Below are positions 9,301-17,534 of a stretch of DNA of 64,000 nucleotides, one piece after another; position 1 is the stretch's first letter, and each line of letters starts with the position of its first letter. This DNA comes from M3007 sp031373665. GTDB lineage: Bacteria; Bacteroidota; Bacteroidia; Chitinophagales; Saprospiraceae. The translations under genes and the position numbers were made by a program. The notes below the pieces were generated by a model that saw only the letters and a list, made by a program, of their open reading frames with translations, did no database searches and was not told where the DNA came from. Location of the stretch: assembly GCA_031373665.1 (NCBI GenBank), contig JANMMZ010000137.1:62001-126000 (forward strand), read 5' to 3'.

Positions 9301-9478
9301 TATCACTGGCTATATAACCCAAGGGATGACCCACGTGCAAACCCACTCCCGATGGATAGGGGAACATATCAAGAATATAATACTTAGGCTTTTCGGTGTT
9401 ATTTTTTACTTGATAAGTCTTGTTATCTTTCCACCATTGCCGCCATTTTGGCTCTATCTCTCCCGGACGATACTCCAT
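6347..9478 (-). CDS. leuS: Leucyl-tRNA synthetase with an inserted nuclease-fold-like domain
   Basis: A 1043-residue class I synthetase that charges tRNA-Leu in the cytosol. It has the HIGH motif as HVGH (48-51), a CP1 editing domain with GTGAVMAVPSGDQRDW (about 390-405), WAGSSWYFYRYMDP near 552-565, and the KMSKS loop as KMSKT (817-821), then the anticodon-binding and C-terminal domains. It is roughly 100 residues longer than typical Bacteroidota LeuRS because of an insertion at about 639-748, inside the leucine-specific region before KMSKT. That segment reads like a DUF559/very-short-patch-repair type fold: an early Glu (FFEEYL), YDFAF with Asp676, then LVIEV with Glu687, then GKRLLLLTTEEL. 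The reading frame is intact throughout. A -7 element lies 30 nt upstream. Confidence 0.97.
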   Translation of the reverse strand: MEYRPGEIEPKWRQWWKDNKTYQVKNNTEKPKYYILDMFPYPSGVGLHVGHPLGYIASDIVARYKRLRGYNVLHPMGYDSFGLPAEQYAIQTGIHPAESTKINLERYREQLDNIGFSFDWDREVRTSDPQFYKWTQWIFMQLFNHYYDKTSDKALPISDLVKHFEANGNAGIVAVCEEETPEFTGSEWNAMTEKEQLKMLLCYRLTFPGEAYANWCPALGTVLSNDEVKDGVSERGGHPVERKLMLQWNMRITAYADRLLEGLNTIDWPDSIKEQQRYWIGKSVGASVKFEVENHSDKKIEVFTTRVDTIYGVTFLVLAPEHEWVGALTHSAQRIEIEGYIKWAAARSEIDRMSEVKKVTGAFTGSYAINPFNGERIPIWIADYVLAGYGTGAVMAVPSGDQRDWSFANHFKLPVVPILDAQKNLEIAADPTKEGRYINSGIINGMTYTEAVPTLTAWMESKKIGKAKTQFKLRDAIFSRQRYWGEPVPAYWNDGLPYLIDTKDLPLVLPKVDKYLPTESGEPPLGRASNWRYQPAGSDAKFEYELSTMPGWAGSSWYFYRYMDPHNDNEFCGKDALDYWQDVDFYIGGSEHATGHLLYSRFWNNFMFDLGLVKNREFAKKLVNQGMIQGRSNFVYRAKEQFFEEYLMLKVLEPFFAEVGPIVISESDSEEGYNYDFAFEANNLVIEVTSRKQIEKIERIRQTATADGKRLLLLTTEELTASINDPEKISEKVKAALNSREPYIETKDQPAVEQLFVSHSLLYKYSPEAFTKLHVDVNIVENDVLNIEKTQTNPHFLNANFKLDPNGQYTCSFEVEKMSKTKYNVVNPDDIIAQYGVDCFRMFEMFLGPITDAKPWNTQGISGVSGFLRKFWGLFFDSKGQFNLSDEPANKEELKILHTCIKRVTEDLERMSMNTCVSHFMIATNELRRLNSNNKSALEALVIMMLPFAPHVAEELWGMMGQSGSVCDASWPILDETHLKKDSINYPIQINGKLRATLELPVDTSASDAEQAALALEQVKKWLEGNTPKKVVFIPNRMINIVV

Positions 9479-9507
9479 GTAAAAACCTTAAAACGTTTCA
9501 AAAGTCG

Positions 9508-9515
9508 CAAAAGTA
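9508..9515 (-). promoter_or_regulatory. Promoter -7 element of leuS
   Basis: TACTTTTG on the minus strand matches TAnnTTTG and ends 30 nt before the leuS start codon. Confidence 0.5.
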
Positions 9516-9672
9516 AGACCTTATCTTTAATTTATCAATTATTTTTGGTTTCTAAGCATTTTTTTTGTCTGAAAAATAATTAACAATATTAATATTTGTA
9601 CTAATATTGCGGTTATGAATTGGGTGAATCGTCTATACAAGGCATAATCCTAACAATCTAATCTAGTTACTT

Positions 9673-12537
9673 ATGAAAATCTTATACTCCCTTTTAGCCG
9701 TCTTTTTTTGTTTTATTCAAGTTTTGTATGCTCAACGCGCTATAAAAGGCAAAGTGATAGATGGTTTCACGAAACACCGCATAGAAGGGGCTTCAGTGAC
9801 TATTCCAGACAGCCCTTTTGGTTGCATGAGTGCTGATCGAGGCAAGTTTTCGATGAATATACCCGACACTGCTACCGTCATTCGCGTGAGTTGTTTGGGT
9901 TATTTGACCCAATTGGTCACTGTACAGGATTTCATGAAAATAAATTTGATCTATGATACCACTCAAGCCTATACTGATCAAGTTTGGACTTTACTGGCTG
10001 TCAATATAATAGGAAGCACAACCGTACAGCAAAAACTGGTTACTTCCGGTAGTAGTGACGATCCCCTTCAATTGCTTCAAGGGAAAGTACCTGGCTTATT
10101 GATGGCGAGGGCTGGTAGTAATCCCAATGAGGCATTTACATTGCGATTGCGAGGCCTCACGACTTTTGTTGGTGACAATGCTCCAGCCGTTTGGATGAAT
10201 GGAATACCTATTTTTGATATTGATTTATTAAATCCCCATGATATAGGATCGGCCACTATCTTCAAAGATGCCTTTATCACGGGGGCTTATGGAAATGGTT
10301 CGGCTAACGGCATTATTGCGATCAATACGCGGCCCCTGCCTTCGGATAATAGACTCCATTTGACCTACTCTGGAGGAATATCTCTGTCGGCGGCGACTAG
10401 ATTGCCTAAAGTAATGAATGCCGAAGCATTTCTTCGCCTCCCGGGGGCTGTTGATTTTTCAGCGGAATCAGTAGATACCGATTGGCAGGCTACCATCCTG
10501 AGAAAAGCGGTGTCACATACCCATCATATTGGGTTGAGTATCGGTCATAAAAGGAGTATGTTGAGTGCAGGCTTAGGCTATGTAAGCCGGGAGGGTATCT
10601 TGCAGGGTTCACAATACACTCAGTATCAAGCAAATATATTGGCAAAAACAGCCTTTTTAAAGGACAGAGTGCGCCTAGAGTGTCAGTGGTTGGGCAGTCA
10701 AAAAGAAGCCAACCTCAGTTTCGAGGAAGCGTTCAGGTATGCTATCAGTGCCAATCCGACTATGCCTATTCATATTACAGATGGCCAGAGCCGATATGGA
10801 AAGTTTCACGAATTTTCTGAGTCAAGTCCAGGCTCTAGGTTTGACCTTTTCAATCCTGTCGCTATTCTAGAACAAAATAAAAATCTAGAAGATAAATTTT
10901 TGCACCTAGTTCGATTTGAGTCAGACGTGAAACTTACTCAACTTTTGCAATGGAAAACAAAGGTAGCGTATCAGTACCAAGGCTTATTGGGTGGAGAACT
11001 AAATGATATTGGCAGCAAGTTTCGGGGAGAATGGAATAAGCCCAGAATTGTGCTGCGTGATGAGGCCAAAAATCAAATCTATGCAGAATCAGGTTTGGAA
11101 TCTATGTTTTTTACGGGAAAAATAAAATATATTGCAAGTTCAAAATTCATTTTTCAAAAACATAACTTCAATATCAACACCAAGGGAGGAAAAAATCATG
11201 AAGGGCGTGTTAGTCAAATATACCAAACTTTGGATATATTCAACGTGAATGTGCCTGATTTTGTAGGGACAAACCCAGTTGGGGTGTTTATTGATCAGAA
11301 AACCTCAGAGACATACAAAGGTGGTTTATTGCAGATAGGTGCATCTAAGGGCAATATTTGGCACTGGGTTATGGGCACTCGGAGTGAAATCAAAGCCAGT
11401 AATATAAAAGACCTCATAGCGTTTTCTCCTTTTATTTATGGTGGATACAATCTTAATAAAAGAAATTATTGGAAACGGCTAAGTATCTTAGTGCTGCGAG
11501 GTGGATTGGGATCTTCACCTGAATCGGCTGAAGATCCAGCGATTGAAGATGCCAATTCTTGGTCATACCGAAGTGAATTTTCTTTAGGATTAGACTGGCT
11601 ATCAAAAAATCAACGTTTCCGTGGGAATATTGATTGCTATATGAATATTAATTTTGACTATGTTTCAAAAGGCCCATTTGTCAATGAGGGTAATAAGCAA
11701 ATCCTTAATAGAGGAATAGAGATAAGTACCCAAGCAGTTATTATAAAAAAACAGAAAATAAGTTGGAGTCTGGGACTGAATTACACGGTGTTTGGCAGTA
11801 ATGTTAAGAGTATTCCACAGGGGTATTCTAGTGCTGGTTATCCCAGCCGATATGACTTACCGTATCATCATCAATATGACGGAAATAACAATTGGGGGCA
11901 AATAAGTGGATACAAGGTTTCTGGCTTTAAGCCTCTTACATATCAACTTATTTATCAACAATCCAATGGCAAGCCTGCTACTTACGATGCATTGGCCGAA
12001 AATAAAATATTCGGGAATGGTATTCCTTCCAAGTGGCTCGGATTACAAAGCGATTTTCAATTCAAAGACTTTGAACTAAATGTCCAGTTTAGGGCTGTCC
12101 TCGGACACGATATTATCCATGAAAACCGTCTTTTTTACGAAAATGGAGGAGTACAGTACAATGTTACAGACCCGAGGTACAATAGTATAATCACAAAATA
12201 TTTTGACCCTAATAGGGGAAAGATCATTTATTTCGCCCCAGAATACGTAGAAAAAGCATCTTTTTTACGTTTAGACGAACTGCGCCTCAGTTATTATATT
12301 TACCGAAATGAATCTCGCCAAACCCATTTGCAAATCTACGTTGGTGCTCAAAACCTGTTCACTATTACCAAATACACGGGATCAGACCCGGAAGTTCGTC
12401 TCAAGGGTGATATAGGGCCGTTAGTGAATGGCAACCGTCCACTCTATCCCGCCGATCCATTAGCCGTAGGCATTGCTCGGCGTGGCGGGTATGGATTGGA
12501 AAAGACGATGTATTTGGGTGTGAAGGGTTGTTTCTAA
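9673..12537 (+). CDS. SusC/RagA-like TonB-dependent outer-membrane protein
   Basis: A 954-residue outer-membrane receptor. A signal peptide (1-20, ending VLYAQ) is followed by a carboxypeptidase-regulatory-like beta domain (about 22-100: GKVIDGFTKHRIEGASVTI) and a plug with the SusC-type segment DPLQLLQGKVPGLLMARAGSNPNE... RLRGLTTFVGDNAPAVWMNG (about 135-180) and ATIFKDAFITGAYGNGSANGIIAINTR. The remainder is alternating beta-strand barrel sequence, with a SusC-like end (LGVKGCF). Such proteins import oligomers or peptides with energy from TonB. No SusD-like partner follows; instead there is a lipoprotein of unknown family. The usual STN domain is absent. The ligand cannot be inferred, and no sugar-degrading gene is adjacent. 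Confidence 0.85.
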   Translation: MKILYSLLAVFFCFIQVLYAQRAIKGKVIDGFTKHRIEGASVTIPDSPFGCMSADRGKFSMNIPDTATVIRVSCLGYLTQLVTVQDFMKINLIYDTTQAYTDQVWTLLAVNIIGSTTVQQKLVTSGSSDDPLQLLQGKVPGLLMARAGSNPNEAFTLRLRGLTTFVGDNAPAVWMNGIPIFDIDLLNPHDIGSATIFKDAFITGAYGNGSANGIIAINTRPLPSDNRLHLTYSGGISLSAATRLPKVMNAEAFLRLPGAVDFSAESVDTDWQATILRKAVSHTHHIGLSIGHKRSMLSAGLGYVSREGILQGSQYTQYQANILAKTAFLKDRVRLECQWLGSQKEANLSFEEAFRYAISANPTMPIHITDGQSRYGKFHEFSESSPGSRFDLFNPVAILEQNKNLEDKFLHLVRFESDVKLTQLLQWKTKVAYQYQGLLGGELNDIGSKFRGEWNKPRIVLRDEAKNQIYAESGLESMFFTGKIKYIASSKFIFQKHNFNINTKGGKNHEGRVSQIYQTLDIFNVNVPDFVGTNPVGVFIDQKTSETYKGGLLQIGASKGNIWHWVMGTRSEIKASNIKDLIAFSPFIYGGYNLNKRNYWKRLSILVLRGGLGSSPESAEDPAIEDANSWSYRSEFSLGLDWLSKNQRFRGNIDCYMNINFDYVSKGPFVNEGNKQILNRGIEISTQAVIIKKQKISWSLGLNYTVFGSNVKSIPQGYSSAGYPSRYDLPYHHQYDGNNNWGQISGYKVSGFKPLTYQLIYQQSNGKPATYDALAENKIFGNGIPSKWLGLQSDFQFKDFELNVQFRAVLGHDIIHENRLFYENGGVQYNVTDPRYNSIITKYFDPNRGKIIYFAPEYVEKASFLRLDELRLSYYIYRNESRQTHLQIYVGAQNLFTITKYTGSDPEVRLKGDIGPLVNGNRPLYPADPLAVGIARRGGYGLEKTMYLGVKGCF

Positions 12538-12709
12538 AACTAGATCCTATAATTTGATACGTTTTCTCGCCCTTAAAAGGCTCTGGAATACTTCAAAAAA
12601 TATTTTTCTCCACAAGCAGCGAAAATTCTCTTTAAAGCATCTTATATCTGATGCATTATTTAATGCATCATTATACTCTAGTTCCATCGAAATCAAAAGG
12701 TTATCAGCA

Positions 12710-13684
12710 ATGAACTCACTATTACCTAAATATTTAACACACACATTACTAATCACCCTGGCGATGGCAGGTGTGTGGGGTTGCCGTCAAGATAAGGAGT
12801 CTTTTCAGCCTGATCCAGTATCTCAGCAAGCGTTGAATTCGCTTTTGGAGGCTACGCCTAGCGCAGAAACCAAAACAGTTTTCACATTCAATAACCTGCA
12901 ACAAGATACCATACTCAGGACTGCTGGAGGCGTACAAGTCTATCTAACCAATACGGATCAACTCTTTGTTGCTGCATTAAATCAAACTTTGGTTTCATGC
13001 AGTACCTGCCAGACGCTACGGGTGGAAATCACGGAAGTACTTCGTAAAGGAGATATGCTCGCTCGTAAAATACCAACACTATCGGCTGATGGTAGTTTTA
13101 AGGAGAGTATTGGTGCGGTCAATGTGGAAGTATTCTGCAACAATGAGCGTTTGGAGATATTGAGTGGAAAAAGTATCAAATTGAAAATTCCAAACAATGA
13201 CCCAAGCCCCGATTTTATAGTGCACACCGGAAAAATGCAAGGCGATTCTCTTTTGGCTTGGGATCAGACCACTAGAGCGGTTTATGAAGCCGATTGGTTG
13301 GTCAATGGAAATATTCAGAAAGGCTATGAATTGGACGCGCCCAAAATCGGCTGGGTGAGTGGACTTCGTTCGTTGGAAGGCAGCACCAGTACTTTTTGCT
13401 TGGACATGCCAGCCTATTTCAACGCGGTGAACACACAGGCATTTTTAGTGTTTAAAGATAAGGTTGTAGTGATACCTATAGCCGGGGAAGATAATGGGGA
13501 GAATACCATTTTCTGTGTGGATAAGGCAGTGGTTGGGTTTAGTGCCTACATATTGACCGTTAGTCAACTCGGAGAAGAGATTTGGTTTTATCAAAAAGTA
13601 ACGGAAATTGGGGGATCTAGCCAATCTGTACAACCTACTAAGAATAGCAGCACTCAGGTACTCAATTTTTTGAGAAGTCTCTGA
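12710..13684 (+). CDS. Lipoprotein of unknown family, paired with the SusC-like porin
   Basis: The start is placed at the ATG at 12710 because it yields a proper lipoprotein signal (MNSLLPKYL, hydrophobic run, lipobox VWGC) and has an AAAAGG ribosome-site-like stretch about 10 nt upstream; the frame is open further back to 12554 but that extension has no signal. The mature protein of about 300 residues contains a Cys-x-x-Cys (SCSTCQTL), TGGVQVYL-like and beta-rich segments, and no recognised catalytic motif. It lies 172 nt after the SusC-like gene on the same strand. It lacks the helical SusD features, so it may be a non-canonical surface-exposed partner or an independent cell-surface protein. 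Function unknown. Confidence 0.7.
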   Translation: MNSLLPKYLTHTLLITLAMAGVWGCRQDKESFQPDPVSQQALNSLLEATPSAETKTVFTFNNLQQDTILRTAGGVQVYLTNTDQLFVAALNQTLVSCSTCQTLRVEITEVLRKGDMLARKIPTLSADGSFKESIGAVNVEVFCNNERLEILSGKSIKLKIPNNDPSPDFIVHTGKMQGDSLLAWDQTTRAVYEADWLVNGNIQKGYELDAPKIGWVSGLRSLEGSTSTFCLDMPAYFNAVNTQAFLVFKDKVVVIPIAGEDNGENTIFCVDKAVVGFSAYILTVSQLGEEIWFYQKVTEIGGSSQSVQPTKNSSTQVLNFLRSL

Positions 13685-13805
13685 TCTTGGTTTGATCTAA
13701 AAAAATACACGTTTTAAAGATAAATTACCCGTGTTTAGTAATTTGTAGAGGGGTCGAGTCAGAAAAGTCTGGTTCGGCCTTTTCTTTTTTAATTATTTGG
13801 TGGGG

Positions 13806-15230
13806 CTATTGGATCCATTTTTCAATTTTAACTACTGATTTTGGGTATCCGTTCATTTTGAAAAGTTGCCGTTCAGCCGTACAGATTAGGTCGGGGCGGT
13901 GTACTTTTTCGGCAGGTACACACTTAAATTCTGGACACCATAATTTCACAAAATCGCCGTTGGGATCATAGTTTTTGGCTTGGGTGAGTATGTTGAAATA
14001 CCGATCTTCGCGTGGGTCGCTACCCACGCCTGCCACATAATTCCAGTTTCCCCAGTTACTGCAAGGGTCATAATCCAAAAGCATACTTTCAAAGTATTCA
14101 GCCCCCATCTGCCAGTTTACTTTAAGGTCTCGTACCAAGAAAGAAGCCGTATTCTGCCGTCCTCTATTGCTCATCCAGCCCGTAGCATTGAGTTCGCGCA
14201 TGTTTGCATCAATGAATGGCACGCCAGTTTTGGCATTGGCCCATAGTTCAAACATTTCTTGATTGTCTTTCAGGTGTTTTTGAGGTTTATTTTGAATGCC
14301 TCCTTTTTTGAATATTCGGTCTCCATATTTCTTGCCCATCAATCGGAAAAAATCACGCCAAAGTAATTCAAAAAACATCCAATAGGTGCTTTCATTGGCA
14401 CCTCGCTCTAGTTCGTAGCGTTTTATTTCATGGTATATGGTTTTGGGAGAGAGGCATCCTTGAGATAACCAAGGGGAAAACTTAGAAGAGTAGTTCCCCC
14501 CGATAAGGCCATTCCTAGTCTCTTTATAAGTTTTTATGAGGTCTTTTTCCCACAAATAGTAGTGCAAGCGTTTTAATCCCTCTGTTTCACCACCTTTGAA
14601 TGGCAGCACACAGCGTTGATCTATATTATATGGTTCATGTCCTAGATCTTGAAGGGTGGGTATGGGATCAGAGGTGGCTAATTCTGGTACTCTAGGTATT
14701 GATTTAGGGTAGGGTAAAGGAGTCCTGACATTGGTCATTCCTTCCGTTTCTTTTCTGAATTGCGTGAAAATATCTGGGGTATGCTGTACTGGAACAGGCA
14801 AATCTTGGGTATGAAAGAGCATTTTTCCACGAGTATAAATCAACTCAATGCCAATGCCCCAAAGTTTTTGCTCCAGTGCATCTTGTATGGCTAACTCTTC
14901 ACTTGTACGCTCTCTATTGCAAAATACCCATGAACACTTATGTGCTTTGGCTATTTCAGCAATCATGTCTTCGGCATATCCAGTCTTGACTTGCAGCACA
15001 TTGCCCAACTTTTGAATGCTCGAAGAAAGGTCTTCGACAGACTCAATGATGAATTGGGCTCTATGTTTATTAATTTTTGGAAACCCAAATCGTGTTGTAC
15101 CTTTAAAGACTCTATCATCAAAAACATAAACAGGAATAATCTCCTCTGCCATTCGGAGTGCAGTAGAAATCGCTTCGTTATCATGCAATCGCAAATCCTG
15201 TCTGAACCAAACCAATGCGCGACGTTTCAT
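13806..15230 (-). CDS. DASH-type cryptochrome/photolyase
   Basis: A 474-residue photolyase-family flavoprotein. The N-terminal antenna domain opens with RALVWFRQDLRLHDNEAI, and the DASH-type linker VQHTPDIFTQFRKETEG lies around 160. The FAD domain has YKETRNGLIGGNYSSKFSPWLSQGCLSP, FELLWRDFFR, PFIDANMRELNATGWMSNRGRQNTASFL and DYDPCSNWGNWNYVAGVGSDPREDRYFN, the last strongly DASH-like. Members of this subfamily repair cyclobutane dimers in single-stranded DNA using blue light and may bind RNA. It is a single gene, divergent from the K+ channel gene with 115 nt between start codons; no -7 element was recognised there. Light-driven repair suggests a sunlit habitat. Confidence 0.93.
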   Translation of the reverse strand: MKRRALVWFRQDLRLHDNEAISTALRMAEEIIPVYVFDDRVFKGTTRFGFPKINKHRAQFIIESVEDLSSSIQKLGNVLQVKTGYAEDMIAEIAKAHKCSWVFCNRERTSEELAIQDALEQKLWGIGIELIYTRGKMLFHTQDLPVPVQHTPDIFTQFRKETEGMTNVRTPLPYPKSIPRVPELATSDPIPTLQDLGHEPYNIDQRCVLPFKGGETEGLKRLHYYLWEKDLIKTYKETRNGLIGGNYSSKFSPWLSQGCLSPKTIYHEIKRYELERGANESTYWMFFELLWRDFFRLMGKKYGDRIFKKGGIQNKPQKHLKDNQEMFELWANAKTGVPFIDANMRELNATGWMSNRGRQNTASFLVRDLKVNWQMGAEYFESMLLDYDPCSNWGNWNYVAGVGSDPREDRYFNILTQAKNYDPNGDFVKLWCPEFKCVPAEKVHRPDLICTAERQLFKMNGYPKSVVKIEKWIQ

Positions 15231-15345
15231 ATAAAATCAGAACTTATAAAATTGGATACTATCTTCATATTAAACTTTAATTTTGCATTTTTGTTCGAGC
15301 AAATACCTATTTAATAGGCTTACTTCATAAATTTAAATTATTTAC

Positions 15346-16287
15346 ATGTTCAGATACCTTTCTTCAAAATCAGAAGAACGCGAATTAGGTTTTGGTCGAA
15401 CACTCACCACAGAGGGGCGATTGATGAACGCTGATGGTAGTTTTAACGTGGTGCGGGAGCGATCCACCATCTGGGACAATACCTACAATCACCTCATTAC
15501 CATGCCTTCTTGGATATTCAGTTTGGTGCTTTTGCTTTCCTTTATTTTGATCAATTGCTTTTTTGCTAGCATCTATTGTTTGATCGGTATCGAGGGGCTT
15601 AATGGTATAGTACCGAACACAAGCATAGTTAATTTTTTTAATGCTTTTTTCTTTAGTAGTCAGACACTTACTACTGTTGGATATGGGCATATTAGCCCTA
15701 ATGGGTGGGGGACGAGTATCGCTGCCTCTTTTGAATCGTTTATAGGACTATTGTTGTTTGCCTTGATTTCTGGTTTGCTGTATGGCCGATTTTCGAGACC
15801 AAGTGCTAAAATTATCTTTAGTGAAAATGCCCTTATTTCACCTTATAAAGGTAATAATGGACTGATGTTCAGGCTTATCAATGCTCGGCGCAGCGAAATG
15901 ATTGAAACAGACGCCCAAGTGATCCTGACTGTCAATCAGCCTGATGAAAACGGGAACATATCTCGTCGGTTTTACACGCTGGATCTTGAAATTTCAAAAC
16001 TTTCGTTTTTTTCATTGTCTTGGACGATTGTACACCCTATTTCTGAGAAAAGCCCTTTGTTTGGATTCTCAGAAACCGACTTTAAAGAAACAAATCTAGA
16101 ATTAATGATTTTGGTGAAAGGCACAGAGGATACCAACCAGCAAACCGTGCATGCCCGTACCTCATATGTGGCTGATGAAATAATTTGGAATGCCAAGTTC
16201 TTGCCAATAATAACTAAAAACGCTAAGCAAGTACCAAAAGTGATGACTACGAAGGTCAGTCATTATGAGAAATTGGATACTCTATAG
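15346..16287 (+). CDS. Inward-rectifier potassium channel (KirBac type)
   Basis: A 313-residue two-transmembrane channel. It has a slide-helix/N-terminal region (RERSTIWDNTYNHLITMPSW), TM1 (about 56-80), a pore helix and K+ selectivity filter TVGYG (110-114) in SSQTLTTVGYGHISPNG, TM2 (about 124-147), and a cytoplasmic Kir domain beginning RFSRPSAKIIFSENALIS and LMFRLINARRSEMIE. Length and order match bacterial Kir channels, which pass K+ and are controlled by lipids and ligands on the cytoplasmic domain. Residues lining TM2 show no acidic rectification site that I can identify. It may help set membrane potential together with the Kup uptake system at 47379-49328. The stop codon lies in a hairpin shared with the convergent gene. 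Confidence 0.93.
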   Translation: MFRYLSSKSEERELGFGRTLTTEGRLMNADGSFNVVRERSTIWDNTYNHLITMPSWIFSLVLLLSFILINCFFASIYCLIGIEGLNGIVPNTSIVNFFNAFFFSSQTLTTVGYGHISPNGWGTSIAASFESFIGLLLFALISGLLYGRFSRPSAKIIFSENALISPYKGNNGLMFRLINARRSEMIETDAQVILTVNQPDENGNISRRFYTLDLEISKLSFFSLSWTIVHPISEKSPLFGFSETDFKETNLELMILVKGTEDTNQQTVHARTSYVADEIIWNAKFLPIITKNAKQVPKVMTTKVSHYEKLDTL

Positions 16288-16315
16288 TATTGGTGCGACC
16301 ACAGCATCAATACTA
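16285..16315. terminator. Bidirectional hairpin between kir and the type-B-CTD gene
   Basis: A 12-bp stem (TAGTATTGGTGC pairing with GCATCAATACTA, one G-U pair) closes a 7-nt loop and contains the stop codons of both convergent genes. No long T-tract follows on either strand, so it may act as a transcript-end stabiliser rather than a strong intrinsic terminator. Confidence 0.5.
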
Positions 16316-17167
16316 ATAAATTACAGTCACAGTACCCAATAGTTTTTCAAAACTGCCATCAGCATGTTGTACCACTGCCACCCAAGGATAGACCCCTGTC
16401 TGTACATATTGCCCATCGAATCTGCCATTCCAACCAGATAATGGGGCATTGGGTGAAAAATTTGATTTTTCAAAAAGAAGCCCTCCGCTCCTGCTGAATA
16501 CTTGTAAGGACTGCACTTGTTGGACGCTTTCGCCGGCGTAAACCGTAAAATAAGCATTCTGATTGCTCCCAGGTCTAAGAGCATTAGGTACAAAAACACT
16601 GCTTTTTTCAACCTGTATGGTTTGGCGATCGCGAGCAATGCATTGATTTTTGTCGCTGATCTCTATGGCAATTTCTGTCGTTTCAAATAGTGTAAACGAC
16701 TGCTTTAGGGTGTCCATATCTGCCACTAAAAATGGCGGCCTCCAGTGGATGGCCGTAATGACTAGATCAGCAGGTGAAAACTCCGCTTTTACTTGTATAG
16801 TAGATCCAGACTCAATATGCGTATCGCTGAATACCAATTCAACTATCGTTTGCTCCGGTTCTTCCACGATCGTTGTCCATGATTTGATGCAACCTGATGC
16901 ATCCCTAATGTAGACAGTATAATTGCCGGGCCAGAGGTTCTCAAAAAAACGATTGGTGCTAAATGATTGACCATCAATGGAATAGTACAAAGGAAACTCT
17001 CCGCCATACACAGAATCTATACTGATGGCTCCGTTACGGAGTCCATAGCACTGAACTGGACGTGCATTGATCAAGGCACTATCTACACAGGCGGCTGATA
17101 GGGCTGGAAGGCTGAGTATAAAGAAGCAGACAATCTGGATACTTTGGGCAAGGGATCGGAGTAACAT
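16313..17167 (-). CDS. Secreted protein with type IX secretion type-B C-terminal domain (CHU_C)
   Basis: A 284-residue secreted protein. The N-terminus is a signal peptide (about 1-25). Residues 28-95 hold a SprB-like repeat module (GLRNGAISIDSVYGGEFPLYYSIDG... GNYTVYIRDASGC), and a middle beta-rich section follows. The last 90 residues, starting SVFVPNALRPGSNQN and including QVFSRSGGLLFEKSNF, GWNGRFDGQYVQTGVYPW and ending LLGTVTVIY, fit the gliding-motility-associated type B sorting domain, which sends proteins through PorSS/T9SS to the cell surface. Much shorter than most SprB-type adhesins, so it is either a small surface adhesin component or a structural cap. Confidence 0.88.
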   Translation of the reverse strand: MLLRSLAQSIQIVCFFILSLPALSAACVDSALINARPVQCYGLRNGAISIDSVYGGEFPLYYSIDGQSFSTNRFFENLWPGNYTVYIRDASGCIKSWTTIVEEPEQTIVELVFSDTHIESGSTIQVKAEFSPADLVITAIHWRPPFLVADMDTLKQSFTLFETTEIAIEISDKNQCIARDRQTIQVEKSSVFVPNALRPGSNQNAYFTVYAGESVQQVQSLQVFSRSGGLLFEKSNFSPNAPLSGWNGRFDGQYVQTGVYPWVAVVQHADGSFEKLLGTVTVIY

Positions 17168-17534
17168 AGACTTACCAAATAATCATTCGTATGGATTGCA
17201 ATAGTTGAATAATTATTGCAAATTGTAAGCCAAAAGTAATTGGTTCTTCGATCTTTTATAGTTTAACTACTAGACTCATCACTAATTTAAATATTATATT
17301 TTACAAATAATTGCTTGTTAGGTATTTATAAATTTTATGTTATTTAAATATTTTATTTACAATTTCATTTATTTATGCAATAGATGAAAAATGAAATTTT
17401 AATGTACGGTAGGGGGCTAACCCCTATATAGTAATCGGAGCAGGGCAAAAGATTATTTCCTCAATTATCTTCCATAAAATGTGCTAAAACCTCTTACCTT
17501 TGCTGGCCTTAAAAAGGCATAAACTTGTTAACTA
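17168..17534. other. AT-rich intergenic region
   Basis: A 367-bp gap between two divergent genes. It is very AT-rich in the middle (about 17280-17400) and contains a 10-bp inverted repeat (17361-17370 with 17389-17398). The only promoter element I can point to is the -7 box at 17495. No small ORF or RNA gene is convincing. Confidence 0.4.
17495..17502 (+). promoter_or_regulatory. Promoter -7 element of the FkbM methyltransferase gene
   Basis: TACCTTTG, an exact TAnnTTTG match, ends 32 nt before the ATG at 17535. Confidence 0.6.

Noticed and set aside
12554..12709. An N-terminal extension of the lipoprotein after the SusC-like gene
   Set aside because: It would bury the lipoprotein signal and has no ribosome site; the ATG at 12710 is better.
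13741..13800. Possible terminator after the lipoprotein gene
   Set aside because: Only a short imperfect pairing (AAAAGTC with GGCCTTTT) before a T-rich stretch; too weak to report as a feature.
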